Shown in pieces: positions 1 through 13,310 of a DNA stretch of 64,000 nt. The DNA comes from Aquatica leii (taxonomy: Eukaryota > Arthropoda > Insecta > Coleoptera > Lampyridae). How positions within the stretch are numbered: position 1 is the stretch's first letter; the number at the start of each line of letters is the position of its first letter. The translations under genes and the position numbers were made by a program. Where the stretch lies: the NCBI GenBank assembly GCA_035610365.1, contig CM069436.1:63627505-63691504 (forward strand), read 5' to 3'. The notes beneath the pieces are model-generated. The model was given only the letters and a program-made list of their open reading frames with translations. It made no database searches and was not told the DNA's origin.

Positions 1-2540
1 AATTAGATCTTTTTTGCGCTCTTACAGCAAAAACTTGCTGTTTTAGCTATTTATGCATCAAAGAGTTTATTACAATGATTATGACCGGAGAACAACGTAA
101 TGCAGTCCAAAGGCTTCTGGCCCGAGAGATGTATGCTAGTCGATGGGAATAATGATCCAATAAACCAGTGGTGCATACAAGGTTTTATTTTGTATAAAAT
201 AAAAACAAAAATAAATAATTATTTTAGTTTCTATGTAACCATATACAGTAGTTTATAGCAATAAATAGATCAGATAACTACTTAGTACATACGTTAGTAC
301 GTTAGATTACTTTATTACAAAATTTAGGTTTGGGAAGAAAGATAGTCACGTCTGTAGAGCAGTTTGATAGCATCCTAAACAAATCTATAGCATAAATCCT
401 ACACCAACCATAACAAAAAACATTTGTAATGTATCTTAACACTCGAACTCTAATATTAAAACATAGAAATTCTGTTGTTAATATAACAAACTCATAAAAA
501 AACGTAGTTCCCAATTTCTTCTAAAACATAAATTTTAGTTAAAAATGTTGATACTATGAGTTTTTTTTTAATTTCTAGATTACCTACTATAATGTTTAAC
601 GCATTACAGCAAAATTTGGGATGTTTTAGGAGACGATAAGAAATTATATAAAACCGCAATTGCAATAACTCGGGCATAGTTTCCAAGTGGTGATTACAAA
701 AATCTACATTTAAAGTTTTATATAAATGAATGTAAAGAGTTTTTGTGTTCTTAACGATTCACCTATAGTTATCTTAATTCGTTGAGTTGTGTTTTAATTA
801 TAGTAAATTTAATAATATAAATGAACGTGTACTAAATTAAATTCAAAAAATTTAAGTTCATTACAGTTTTATGAATTAAACGGCAACATAGTGAGACACG
901 TTAGTTGGTTCGTAGCAAAACTGAGTTCTTTCAAATAACCACAGTCAAAGAATGCCTACAAAGTGGAAACTTATTTATTTGGTTGGTTGTAGTCAATATT
1001 TTTTTATTAAGCTAACGTAATTAAAAGCAACCACAATTAAACAACATGTAAATTTTTGCGAAAGGTTTTTATTAGTTTTAGGATGATGTGACAGCACATT
1101 TTTAAGTTTAAGTTTTAGTAAACGTGGAATCTTCTTCATTCTTGTTTATAAATCTCAACAGTGTAAAACTTGCATTTCGCTTGCATTTACCACAAAATAC
1201 AAGTATTTAGAAATAAAAGATAATTATAAACATAATTCAAATTTATAGAAAAAAAATATGTAAAGTAAAAAATTAGTGTTCTAGCTTTTTTGAAAAAAAG
1301 CTCTATTTTCATTCATTAAAACTGATTTCAGGTTATATACTGGCTTAACTACACGACAATGCCCTTTATAACTGTTTTGTAAAGATAAGAATTTTATAGT
1401 ACATGTAGATAATTGTAAAATTAATGATAGTATAAACACCGTTTGTTCGGAAGAACGAGCGTAAGCCCGAGATGTATCGAAGCTTTAATTAAAAGTATTG
1501 AGTAAAAAATCGTTTAATAAAAAAACTCAATAGAACCGGCGTGCTTTACTTGACAAATCTTTGTTTGAAATAAATTAGTAGACAGTACGATGTGGTAATA
1601 AATGACAGCCTGATAAAAGACACGCTATTGTACTCCAATATATTGTAACCAAATTGAACAAACTTTTGTTCTTGTAAAATATCAATCCATAGATGTATAA
1701 TTATACATTCTATAAATAGATTAAACATTAATTGCAAATAAATTAAATTACATTCGATCTTGATAAATCTTTAAAAAAATTCAGATAATGTACTGCAATC
1801 AAAACCATTAAACACTAATTGTTTGTAAATGACAGCAATTTATTCAAAAAACAAATATGTGAACCATAAAAACAGTGATGTCATTTATAACCACTTTAAC
1901 TTAATCTGCATTTACAGACTACTATGCAAACACTAGTGTAATTTGATTTTCTAAGTTTTATGTTTAATTAAATGCTTATAGTGCAATCAAAGTGTGAAAA
2001 AATTACAAATGCAAAAACATATTTATTAAATGCTAATACTTTAAACAAAAAAAATACGTTTTTTTATCTGTAAATAATTTAAAACTTTGTAATTGTGTTT
2101 TAGATTGTTGTGTAATACTTAGGTTAACAAAATTGTAGTGGCTTGGAGAAGTATACACTTCGTACACGAAGCGTCGCCGTATAAAAAAACCTGTGTAGTT
2201 TCTATGCCCCTCCGGAACGGAGAAGTGCACAAAACCATCAATTCAATTAAAAAAAGAAAGGTAAAGAAGCTTTACTATTAAAATTGTATTCTAACATAAG
2301 ATGTCATATCAGATTTACAAAATTATAATGTTTATCTGTTTTCTCTAAGATTAACGTATACTTTATTAAAAATGTATTGTAACAAGCTCGAACATGTTGT
2401 GACTACTCCGTGAAGTGTGGCGCTAACTGAAACGAATACGCGTCGCGCATTCCAGAGAAAAATAGATAATTCTAAGTAATTAGTCACTGCAGAATATACA
2501 AAAATGAAAATTTCTGGAACGAAACTTATCTACAAAACAT
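1..2540. other. AT-rich region without recognisable gene
   Basis: No reading frame here resembles a known family on either strand. Open frames are under 75 codons and low in complexity. A 23-codon plus-strand frame near 86-155 (beginning MTGEQRNAVQ) is more balanced in composition, but it matches nothing I recognise. Confidence 0.5.
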
Positions 2541-2544
2541 GGTG

Positions 2545-3580
2545 CAATGAAAGAAAAACATAAACAGTTTTTTGAAGCTAAAGTTAAAAATTTAAAGCGC
2601 AAAAAGTTGAACAATACTTTCGCAAACAAACCAAAAAGTCGTGGAAACGTTATACGAACTGGCGCTGTTTATTGCAAAAGCTAAGAAGCCTCTTACTATT
2701 AGTGCAACGTTTATTATACCTTGTTTTTTAAAAATATATTAATGTTATTCTTGACTCCGGAAGCAAAACAAAGCTTTCGCAAATTTCACTTTCGGATATC
2801 ACAGTTAAACGTCGTATTCATAAAATGGCAGAAGATATCAGACTTTGGCGGCTAAAACGCTTCCAAATAGCTTTAACGAGATGTAAAATGTAGCTATTAA
2901 AATTGTTAATATAATAGTGCCCTAAATACAAGGCTCATTGATACCCTTTGATCTGATTTAGTGTCAGAAGACAAAAATTATTAGTGCAATTGCTATCCAA
3001 GAGAAGTATGTTATCTAAACTGTTTGAGTTGAAGATGGAAGTACAGCTATTTCTCAGACAACAAAAAAGTAAAAGTCATTTAAAGCGTTTGGTGATGAGA
3101 ATTTCCAAATCAAATTAACTTATCTAACTGATATCTTTGAAGCATTGAACATGCTTAATTTTGAGTTACAAAGCAATATTTCAGCAAATATAATAACCCC
3201 TCATGATGCTATTTTTTAGAAAAACTGCTTTTATGCGAATGTCGTCTGCAAGCTCAAATGCCAATTTTTTTTCTCATTTTCAAAATTGGCTTTATTAATG
3301 GAGAATCGTGATATTAATAAAAACTAAAATAAATAAAATCTTCCATGAATTTCAACAATATTTGAAATTTTGATATAAACAGTTGCAAAAACAAGCAATC
3401 GACTTAAAACATGATCCTTTGCAAAAAATTACTGAAAATTTTTACATTTTGTGTAAAATATTTTCCCATTTACCTTTCAATCGCAGAAATAACTCTACAA
3501 TTTTATATATCACTCTCGACGACTTGTTTGTGAGATTTTTCGTTTTACGGCTAGTGATCTACGTTGCGCTCTTTCAAAGA
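2545..3580 (+). pseudogene. hAT-family transposase relic (ZBED5/SCAND3-like)
   Basis: This is a decayed plus-strand transposase readable only as frame-shifted blocks. Around 2776-2842 the frame reads QISLSDITVKRRIHKMAEDI, matching the start of the catalytic region in ZBED-type hAT transposases. Around 3091-3220 it reads GDENFQIKLTYLTDIFEALN and continues NMLNFELQ, the conserved stretch before the C-terminal hAT dimerisation domain in that group. The region between is too short to hold the full RNase H-like core, so an internal deletion is inferred. Numerous stops and frameshifts exclude function. hAT TIRs and an 8-bp duplication were not found. The family call rests on these two blocks; the exact boundaries are uncertain. 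Confidence 0.6.
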
Positions 3581-3589
3581 TAACACCAA

Positions 3590-6500
3590 AAATTTCCAAC
3601 CTTGTTACCTTTGCATTAATTTAAATTTAGAATAAGATAAGTGTTCAAATGTTATGTTTTTAAATAAATAAGTTTTATTATGGTATAGTAAAAGAGATGT
3701 TGTTGTGTAATCGGGGGGAAAAGGCGCAACCACGATTTAATTTCAAAATGGAGTGCCATAGAAAAAAGTTTGCGCACCTATATACTAAAGAAATATAACT
3801 AAACTAAACGTGATAAAAATTAATTTTTAATTATGTTTTCAGTTAGACTGTAACAACTATACACTCCTTTTTGCAACAGTTATTTAAAAAATGTTTAAAA
3901 TTATCGGGCAGTGTTATCTGAAACTCTGCGTTTAACATTATTTTAATAATTACAGGTGTAAACAGTTATTTTAACTTTGAAATAAAATATATTACCATAC
4001 ATTTCATAAAATTGCAAATTTGCACCTATACAAGCAATATCTAATGCTACTTTTTGTGTGTCTGTTATTAAGACTTGCAATGGTATAGATAGTAAGTGGC
4101 AAATAATAAGAGAAAAACTATAACAAAAACAGTGTTTGAACTACTTCTTAAACTATGTATATCAAATAAAATAATTTTTTAATTATCGAAACTTTTGTTT
4201 TAATGTTTTGTTTAGTTTTACCAACATATGATTTATCACAAGATCAAAAATTTTTGCAAACACTACAAGTATGAGGAAGTACTTGAGTTTTTATATTGTC
4301 TCAAAAATGTTAATGTTCACGTTTTATACTATAGTTTGGTTGACCAATTTTATTATTGATTGTTGCAATAAAAAGTAACATAAAAAAGTTGGTAAAGAAT
4401 TCTATCAATTGCTTTTTATATTCATTAATAACATAGACCTGCGATGGAAAAAATACAAGATAATTGATATGTAAACTCTAAGTATTTTTATAATAATAAT
4501 GAAATGATATACAGTGACACGTAGAAACATTTTTACAAAAACAATTTTAACGGTTATTTTCTTCTGTGCGTTGTGCGAAACAATGCTTCGAGTTTGAGAC
4601 GATGTGAAAAAAGGTATAACCGCAAAATCAATAGCTACTTTATTATCCAGATAATATTCTATCGGCCATTCCTTATTCACCCGATGTGCCAGTGTTTTTG
4701 TCTTTAACTAAATGGCCAGTCATCTCTTTAGACTCTTCAATCTCGGAACATCCAAAACTTTAAGGTTCTGATACTGAATATAAGCGCTCTGGAAGCAATT
4801 AACCTTAACTCTTAGTTCCAATTGAACCTCGGATTGAACTTAAATAATCGATATTGATTTTACAAACAATCCTAACGATATAGCGAAATCAGGATAACAA
4901 ATAACATAAAACAGCGAAAGCTTCGGATGTGTTTGTGAAAAGCATCATTTTTGCAATTTATAATATGTGTAAATAATACATTTCTGTAATTCATTTCTTT
5001 TTAAACTCTTAAATATTTTAAGTGATCTTAGAGTTTATCTTATCTCCTTAATATATTACTCTGAATAAATTGTTTTACTATAAATGGATAGTATTAAACT
5101 TCAATGTAGTTTTCTTTATACTAATTAAATTTTACCTGTTTGTAGAGTATAGCAATTGACACAAAACATTTTTTTTTGCTTTTGCTGAAAGTAAACGTTT
5201 TATTTCTTTTCAAATTCTATAACAACATATGCAAATGTTTATTATTTGTAGCGCCCCACAAAAATCAAAGTGTTTGAAAATTTGTATTGAAATATTGCAA
5301 GTTCAAATTAATTTAATATTGGTAAAATAGTTTATTACTTAAAGTTGAAAAATAAATAAATTCAAATTACTTTATTTTTTTAAATGTATTTTAATTCAGT
5401 AGTGAATATTTTAACTTTAGAAAATATTATATTGTGCTTTATTCAATTTTTTTTTTTGAGAATATAATATTTTATTAAAATTTACTATAATCAACGAAAA
5501 AACTGTAGTTTATAACAAATAATCTGATATCAAAAAGTATTTGTAAGAAATGATAAAAACGAGACCGTCATCTAGAGATAATAAAACCACTTTAATTGAT
5601 GAATTGTATTGTAATAAAAACGTCAGTGAAGCAATTGACAATGTCGTTTCGCAAAATTTAAAAGTAATAAAATTACATTTTTTTCAATTATTCATATAAA
5701 TTATCAGAAATTAAAAAAATAATTTTAGTTTTTTAGATTTTTCCATAATTTAGTTTGGTAAGATAAAAAAATTGACTGTAACTGGTACATTGCTATTAAA
5801 TTTTGTAAAATCAAAATTACTGTAATTAATAACACACCAGAACTCTTATCAAAAAGATAAAATAATTTAGAATAATATGCATTACGTAATGATTCATAAC
5901 AGAAAACTTCATTGCAGTTCAAAGTATTTTATGAATGGAATTTTTATTGTTATTCTTAAATCACTAGTTTAATAAAGACAAAGCACAGGTAAAATCAACA
6001 ATGATTGTGCAGGAATATATAAATCTACTATTAATTCAATAAGTAATTATCCAATACAATTAAAGTACCGAATTGAATTAAATTGAATAATTCTTGTTTA
6101 AAACAAACGTTTCTTAGAATTCAATTATTTAATTATTGTTTATTAGTAACAATGACTAGTTGACTATCAAACGTGTGTTTGCAACAAAATTGTGAAATTA
6201 TCGAATGGCGTATTAGCATTGGACACTATTAAGACGTCTTTAATCACTGAAGCCGTATAGGAAGCGTAATTGATACTGTACTTTTCAGAAAAAGACGTTG
6301 AACTTCATAATCATCGTATGCATTTCACTTAAATGTGTTTATTATTTATAAAGTGTGACACAAACTTTGTTGCTTTTAGTGGGGAGATCTTTGCAAGGTC
6401 AGGGATTATAAAGTTTAAATTTTATTTACAAAATTTGTTTGAACATTTACATGGCCTCTTTTGATAATAATTAATAATTCTTTTTGCTTTAAACAAAGTT

Positions 6501-7800
6501 GATTCAATAAAAATTTAAATTTATTTAATGAAATTTTAAAACTATAAATAAAGTTCGTAAATTCTTAAAGGTCGAGACATTAGACTGTCTAACCATTAGT
6601 CTGCTAAATTGATATTACGATACTTTGTGACGTACTAATTTCCCATTTCTTAAGATTTAGTAACTTTACACAGCAATCTGACATTTTTTCTATTTCAAGC
6701 AAGAACAAAAATCGCTTGTAAAGTATTTTCATAATATATTTAAAATACAAATATGCAAAATGTTAATTTGATTTGGTTTAGACAATCTTTAGATTTAAAC
6801 AAAATAAAATAAATTCTTAAAAAAATTTACAAAGTTTTTTTCGACATTTTGTGTAGCAAAATATAATAATGATAATATAGTTTGAAGCAACAGAAAAAGT
6901 TTGCTACTATTCAGTTTTTGTATAAAAAAACCTATGTCATCTGTTTTACTTTCTTTGACTAGCTATTCATTTTGCAAGAATAAAATTGTTAAATTTGTCA
7001 CACTGTTAAAGATGATCAAAAATATTGGTCAACTAAACAAAAATCTTTGAAACAGTATTTTTATTCGAATCAAAAATGTTTTCTATTTTGTTAAAGATTT
7101 TTTTCACTTCATATATTGCAATTTTTTAGTTATATTTTTACATTTGATTGTAAAAAATGATTACTACTGCATACTTATTTTCATTAGTTTTTACTTTTAT
7201 CTTTAGTTCTTCTATTACCCGTTTTTCAGATTTCCGAGTAACTATTTCATTACTTTTGATTTTGTAATACAATCAAAACTATTTTTAAACGATTAAACAA
7301 TGTAACTGCATTTTTAAAAATCATAAATTTATTTGCAATGGTTGCTTGAATCTGAAGATTTTTTTATCTGGTGGCAATGATTCTATAAAATTATTATCAA
7401 TGAAACTTACATGAGTTTGAAAGTATAAAATCGTAAAAAAAACTTTTGATCTTTTCGTGAATTAGTTATATATACCTTTACCAATTCGTACAAGAATTGC
7501 TTCTTTATGCGAGTACATTGTTATTAAAATACTTTTTTCTGCTGACACACATTAAGCCACTGCTTTAATTTTTGCCACAGCAACGACTTTTGAAGCTTAA
7601 ACTGGAGTAATCATACTGTTTTCTCAAAATTCCAAATACAATCACAAAAATATTATTTTAAAATTTTTGCATAAATAAAAATAATTGTATCTTTGAACAC
7701 TGTTGCACTGCTAATTTTGGTATTTTTAGGTGTAAAAAAGTTAATAACGTTTCACGACAAATCGCATCGTAGTAATCACGTCATAATAATTTTTGTGCAT
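3590..7800. other. AT-rich region without recognisable gene
   Basis: The stretch holds A/T runs and short low-complexity frames only (for example a 91-codon minus frame at 4405-4680 with no family resemblance). No inverted or tandem repeat long enough to define an element was noticed. Confidence 0.45.
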
Positions 7801-7802
7801 AA

Positions 7803-9570
7803 CCCAAGTAGCATCAAAGTGAGAATAACTTATACTGCCACTTCAGTTTAGTAATTATTACGTATTTAACACTTTATATACAACTTCATAGTAATTATAA
7901 CTTTATTCTATTGATTTATAGTGGAAATTACGTGGATACACCCTTTTTTAACCACTTTGTAGTTCTGTAGCTTTGTGGTGAAAAGTAAAGTTTTTCCAAC
8001 GTTATTTTCACTAAGTAAAATCACTTATAAGTTTTTTTAACTTTATAGTGGCAAATTAAAGTGGCGGCCACTAAATCGAATCACTAAAATCTTACTTTAA
8101 AGTAATAACCACTTTAAAGTGGCTATTAAAGTTTTGGCCACGTTTTGGAAACTTAAAATATACCTAAAATGTAGGTGCCCTCTAGAGTGGTATGTTGTCG
8201 TTGTTGTAACGTTTTAGCCACTTCCACAAGTGATTTTCACGAGACATTTTAGATTAAAGCCACTACATAGTGACATTTACTTCTGAAATCCACTTTTAAG
8301 TTACTGTAACTATGTGTCCTATTTTCTACAATGCAAATCGGCTCGGTATAAATAAAAATACACTGCTAGTATTTAAATCTGTCTAACCTAAATTTGTTTT
8401 CCAGGAAGACATCAAAAGTTTAATCCGTAAAGTGAAGTTAGTTATTAGGAATTTGACATTTAATAACACACATAATCCATAATGTGAAAATGATTTAGAA
8501 CAATTACAAATGTATAAGCTGGTTAACAATATTATTAAGAGTGTTCAAAATAATTGATTGTAATTATACGTTATGAAATGAAGTTGATAATAAAATCTAA
8601 ATTAGTTAGGTTATGTATCCAATTTCATTATGAAGATGAACGTGAAAGCATGTAAATTTTATTGAGTGGCCGTTCAACAAAATTCACGTGGTCGCCACCA
8701 ATGCTGCCACTTTTAAAAATCACTTTTAAGTGTTCTAATATTTGATTGGATGTTTCTTAGTTCTCTTGGCCACTTATTGAGTGGAAGTAACTCCAAAGTG
8801 GCTATCCTTAGTTTTTGCCACTTAACAGTTACTTTATTTCTAAGTAGTCATATTTATGAACCATCTCTATGCCGCCATTAACAAAAATTTGCCAATTATT
8901 CTAAATATATGAAATTTATAAGTAACAACACATTGAATGTAAGAAATTAATGAATTATAATTAAATTTATAATGTAAATACTAATAAAATGTGTTTTAGA
9001 TTGTATAGTTATTTAATTTTTATTTTATATTTAGGACCTTTTAATTTTGTTTTTCTAAAAAATGAAAATTTTGTTGGCGCATGGTTATATTTCAAACTGT
9101 AACCTCTACATTTAACAGTAAACTTGCATTTGTTGCAATTTTGCTGTTAGCAAATGTTGTACAAATTCAATAATAAACATGTAGTTCATAGAAACTTAAA
9201 ACAGTTTGATCGAAGTAAACCTTGCTGTCCATTTGTAAAATAAAGAAGGGATGTAGATGAGAAAGTAAACAACATTTAAAAATGGGACAGAGATATAAAT
9301 ACATTAAAGCAGTTACTAAAATGCTCAGGGCCACTAATGGTCACCACGCCGCCACTTGGCAACGACGTGGATTTTACCTGGCTGTAATGTTATTTTATAA
9401 GTGATAAAATGGTTGTAATCACGTAACGACCACCCAATATTTGTTCCCCATTTTGGTGGTAGCCACGGTATAGAACTGTTCCTGTAACGTGGTAGTGACT
9501 AGTGGCACGCCACTCTACAGTTCCTACGACTGTGGCTGCCACGTCGCAATCACCAAAAATGCTAGTTGGG
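7803..9570. mobile_element. Non-autonomous DNA element with CCCAA(G/C)TAGCAT ends
   Basis: The left end reads CCCAAGTAGCAT, and the right end, read on the minus strand, reads CCCAACTAGCAT. This gives short TIRs with one mismatch bounding 1768 bp. The dinucleotide AA flanks both ends and may be a 2-bp target duplication. The interior is full of palindromic subterminal motifs built from CCACTT, AAAGTGGC, GTGGC and GCCAC, densest at 7960-8300, 8680-8830 and 9330-9570. No transposase frame is visible; a 98-codon minus frame at the right end is composed of these repeats and runs past the boundary, so it is not a gene. CCC-starting TIRs and a 2-bp duplication would suit a PHIS-type (Harbinger/ISL2EU) derivative, but the family is an inference. 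Confidence 0.6.
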
Positions 9571-10540
9571 AACATACATCTTGAATTTTTGGTTAATTGA
9601 ACGTCATCTTGAAATTCACAATTAAAATTGAATGTGAGTGTAATTTTTATTTGTGGAATTTTTGCTAGAGTAAACTTTTTTTTCAACTATGAACGACATG
9701 CTTAGTTTATAGAAATATTATTAGATGTAGGATTTTAAAATTACGTTATTAATTTGATTGTTTGATTCAATTCGCAATGAATACTGAAGTAGTAAGTACC
9801 AATGTTCAATTTATATCATTTTTTTGTATTGTTGCCAAAACTTATTATTTTATTTTCATTTTAAAATGTTGTTTAAACTTCTTCGGCTAGATCTACCCGA
9901 CGAAACTTCGCAGTTTAACTTTTTATGTCGTTTTTATTCAAATCTAAAGCAAAGTTGTGATTTTATGTGATAGTAAATCTTCTTTTTAGCAACTAAATTA
10001 AATTTGACTTTTTTTATTAAATCAAATTTTGATATGCATAAGACTGCTTAACCTCAACATCTCCCAAAAATTTATTTGTTGTTTTTACTATGATATTTGT
10101 AATGCTAACAATTTGTATTATGCGATTGTCTTGTCTCAAATAGAACTGGCTGTCTTGTAAGTATCAATGATTTGTCACTCTCTGACTATTGTTGAACATT
10201 CGTTCCTACAACTTACTTATAGAGGTCGTATCGTTTTGTTACTTATTTGAATGTTCTGTTTTGTTATCCTCATTTATAAAAAAATATTATTTGTAAACGC
10301 TTGTGTGTATACTACTTCTTATTCGTATACCGTAAAGTAAGTATACTTTGCTCCTTCAGGTGATATTTAGTTACATGTTTGTAAAACTTTTTAAATTTAA
10401 ATATTACCATGTTTGTGCTGGTACCGCGCAAATGTACATAATCAGCACGAAGAAGACATTACCACCCATTTCTAATGCAATTTTTAACTAAATCGGTTTA
10501 TTCTGTGTGTATGCAACAGTTGCAATTTAAAGTAGAACAA
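9571..10540. other. AT-rich region without recognisable gene
   Basis: Nothing family-specific is visible on either strand in this stretch. Confidence 0.4.
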
Positions 10541-10552
10541 AGTGCTGAAATC

Positions 10553-10611
10553 TACATATAAAAAATTAGTAGTCACAGCAGAAGTGAACAGAGATTCAGG
10601 GGTGAGTGCAA
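10553..10611 (+). promoter_or_regulatory. TATA-like promoter followed by donor-like site (candidate)
   Basis: A TATAAAAAA box near 10557 is followed about 30 bp later by a less AT-rich stretch (AGTCACAGCAGAAGTG) and then by TTCAGGGGTGAGTGC, which could be a 5' splice donor. This is the usual arrangement of a short non-coding first exon in insect genes. No downstream coding exon could be linked to it, so the call is weak. Confidence 0.2.
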
Positions 10612-10889
10612 TTTTATTTAGCGCTTGCATCATTTGTTTCGTTTGATCATTTTATTTCTTCTGCATTTTTTACACTATCAAATTGGGGAGCGTGCACAAA
10701 CAAAAACTTTGATTTCAAAAATATATTAATTATAGATCCGAATTTCTGAAAAATTCTTAGTCAAAAAAAAGCAGAAGAAATATAAAATACCGAGATAAAC
10801 AATTAATAATAAATTAAAACAAAAACACGTCAAAAAACCTGAATATCTGCCAGTGTTTACTAAAAAAGAAAAAGTTTTTTTTGTATCAT

Positions 10890-11650
10890 ACATTCACTTA
10901 GTGCACTTAGATTTCTCGTGGACGAATTTGAATTGAGATGCATCATCAAAACAATTTTAAATCGACAAAGAAAAATATTAAAACGTTTCAAAAATAATCT
11001 ACTGGTAGTGAATGAATACATCAAGATAACTTTAGCTGATGTCCCAGAAAACATAATATTAAACTACGATAAAACAATAATTATAGTTTTAAAAAGGTTA
11101 AAACAAAGTGTAAGGTTAAATATCGCAAGAGAATCTGCAATTTTTCTAGTATTTCTGTAATGATGACTATAAGACTGCAGCACGCCTATTGTCTTCTTCA
11201 CTGTGTACGAATCGACACATGGACGAAACATATGGTCCAAAGAGACTTCGCTACAGCAACACGTTTTTTAGGTTTGTTTGAGGCTCACACCTTTTGTGAC
11301 TTGTTTACATCATTGCTGCTGCCTAGGTAAAAAAAAGGTCATGGAAAAACCCTTCTAATATCAACGTAGAAATTTTAAAACTGTGTAAAAAACACGACAT
11401 TGCCAGCTCCTAGATGTGAAATATCTTATCTACACGCACATCACAAAACAGCACCGTTTTGGATAAGCAATGTTTTCCTCATCTTTTGAAAAAATTATGG
11501 ATGCGTTAACGAAGAAGTCATCTGACAACTTAAAAATTGGATTTAAAAATGCGAATTATATATTTTTGTAGCGAAACACGTTCGTCTCAAGTCAAAAACT
11601 CCTTTTTTAAATACCTAAAAACAAGAAAACTTACATAAAAATTTAGAACA
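10890..11650 (+). pseudogene. pogo/Tigger-like DDE transposase relic
   Basis: An 80-codon open stretch (10918-11157) contains NEYIKITLADVPENIILNYDKT. This corresponds to the 'P-x-N-I-x-N-Y-D-E-T' segment around the first catalytic Asp of DDE_1 (pogo/Jerky-type) transposases, with Glu replaced by Lys here. Downstream, in shifted frames, come EILKLCKKHDIA (about 11370-11405), matching the segment after the second Asp, and LTKKSSDNLKIGFKNA (about 11500-11550), matching the C-terminal 'F..LL..L........L..GF..CG' segment. The order and spacing fit one transposase with deletions and several frameshifts. No TIRs were identified. Confidence 0.55.
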
Positions 11651-12200
11651 ACTTTTGCCCTGTAAGACGTGTCGAACTTCAGATGCTATATCATGGCAAG
11701 ACTGACAGCGGTGGTAATGTTCTAAATAAATTTATACAAGAAGCGGAAAAAAATACATACATTTAAAGAAATTAGAATCCAGTACTCTTGACCATAAAAT
11801 GCAGATTATACGCGACTTGAAGAAACTTTAGAGAAATTCAAGCAAATATTTAATACTTTTGTACAAAAAACAACAATATCCCAAGCAAATAACAAAAGTA
11901 AAGAATAATAGTGCAGACATTAATGTTATGAAAAAATTTTTAAGTGGCTCTAGATGAGGATAAACTTTTTTATTCTTAGAACGACGCTATCGGCAAAATC
12001 GATTCTCAAGCAAATATCAGAACGTGGTTTATTTTCGATACGATAATTGGACATTTGAAATTGAATTGAACTTTGTTTAAAAATATTGTTGGTATTTTTA
12101 TGTTAATTTTTATTTTCTAAGTGGGAATTAATTACACGCATTCAAATGGTGCAATATTTGACTGCGTTGGGGCATACTTTACCCATTTGTGTTTTACTAC

Positions 12201-12467
12201 TTAAAAACAAAAACAAATAACAAAATATTATTAATCAATTTGAATATGATTGCGTTAGCGACATTTAATGATGAGTACCATCTTGTGGATATTTTAAAAA
12301 CTAGTTTTTAAGACAAAGTATTATTTTTATATTATATAGATTTCTTTAATAGTAGTTCATGAGATACCCACAAGATGGTAATTAATAGTTTATGTCGCTG
12401 TAACGTCGTCAACCAATCAGATAACAATATTTTGCTTATTCCTCAAATAGCCGATTTTGGCTTTAGT
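12201..12467. mobile_element. MITE copy 1 (nested inverted repeats)
   Basis: Outer ends AAAAACAAAAACAAATAAC and GCCGATTTTGGCTTTA are degenerate inverted repeats. Inside lies a stronger inverted pair: GCGTTAGCGACATTTA followed by TACCATCTTGTGGATA on the left, and TACCCACAAGATGGTA followed by TATGTCGCTGTAACG on the right. The same layout recurs at 39282-39527, which supports a real repeat family about 250-265 bp long. It has no coding capacity. Confidence 0.6.
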
Positions 12468-12469
12468 GT

Positions 12470-13000
12470 TAAGTTTTTCAGGTACGTCAGTTATTAGTAA
12501 ATTATAGATCTTGCTCTATAAAAAAACACCTATTCAAACATTTTTAATTAGAAAGAAAGAACGTATTTTAGATATTTTTAAAGTTTATTCCAGAAAAAAT
12601 CCAAAAAAACCCAAATTTCATAATATCGAATTTACTGCGACAACAGATGAGATTCCTCTTTGTATTACATTACTTATTAACTGTAAATGTTTTATAACAG
12701 CAATTGGACTGTATTAAAAAATCATAGAAAATACAAAAAAACTTACTATGTGCTTCATGCAGCAAAAGCATACCATGGACAATTATTAATTTTGTACATC
12801 TACAAAGTAACTAAAAGTGCTCTTACACGTTTAGTTATTTTTGTAAGTAACAATTTTCTAACTTTAATTACACTGTTTTACCATGGTCACAATTTATCAC
12901 AATTAAAATCTAGTACTTTGTATAAATTAATTAGAAAAATCGGTTTTTGGTGAGTAAAAACAAAATGTATTTTTACATGTTCTAATATAAGGGTTTTAGT
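12470..13000. other. Short open frames without recognisable family
   Basis: Two overlapping plus-strand frames (12511-12717, 68 codons; 12687-12953, 88 codons) are present. Neither resembles a family I know. They lie just upstream of the IS630-like relic and may be decayed sequence of the same or another element. Confidence 0.3.
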
Positions 13001-13004
13001 ACAT

Positions 13005-13310
13005 AGATTTACAAGAAAATTTTGTGCCAGTATCTTTAGACAACAATTCTCGAAGAGGGCGTTTTTTTGATACCAATTAGAAAGTATCGAGAAGAAGGCA
13101 AAAAAAATAATCTTTAGACAAGACTTAAGTAAGTGCTAGTTACACTGTAAACAAAATATAGATTCAATAATTTTGATTCCATAGCAGGTTTTCTTACAAG
13201 GATTAACAACTGGCTTAAAAAATCCATCAGAAAAAATAAATAGACTTACAGTTTTTCATATAAAATATACAAATGGTGTTGTTTGATATGGATTATTATG
13301 TTTTTAATCA
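13005..13310 (+). pseudogene. IS630/Tc1-like transposase relic
   Basis: Fragments in different plus frames line up in order with an insect IS630-type transposase: NNSRRGRFFDT (about 13040-13070), IRKYREEGKK (about 13078-13108), then GLTTGLKNPSEKINRL (about 13198-13246). In the family, the first catalytic Asp lies in a 'DET' motif just after the second block; here that position is lost to a frameshift. Only the central part of the gene remains. The family assignment is from recall of this conserved run and is moderately sure. Confidence 0.5.

Noticed and set aside
4405-4680. 91-codon minus-strand open frame
   Set aside because: AT-driven Ile/Phe-rich composition and no resemblance to a family.
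9390-9686. 98-codon minus-strand open frame
   Set aside because: It overlaps the palindrome-rich right end of the 7803-9570 element and crosses its TIR; its sequence consists of the repeats, so it is not a gene.
12511-12953. Two overlapping plus frames of 68 and 88 codons
   Set aside because: Not recognised and in different frames; left as unexplained sequence, not as a gene.
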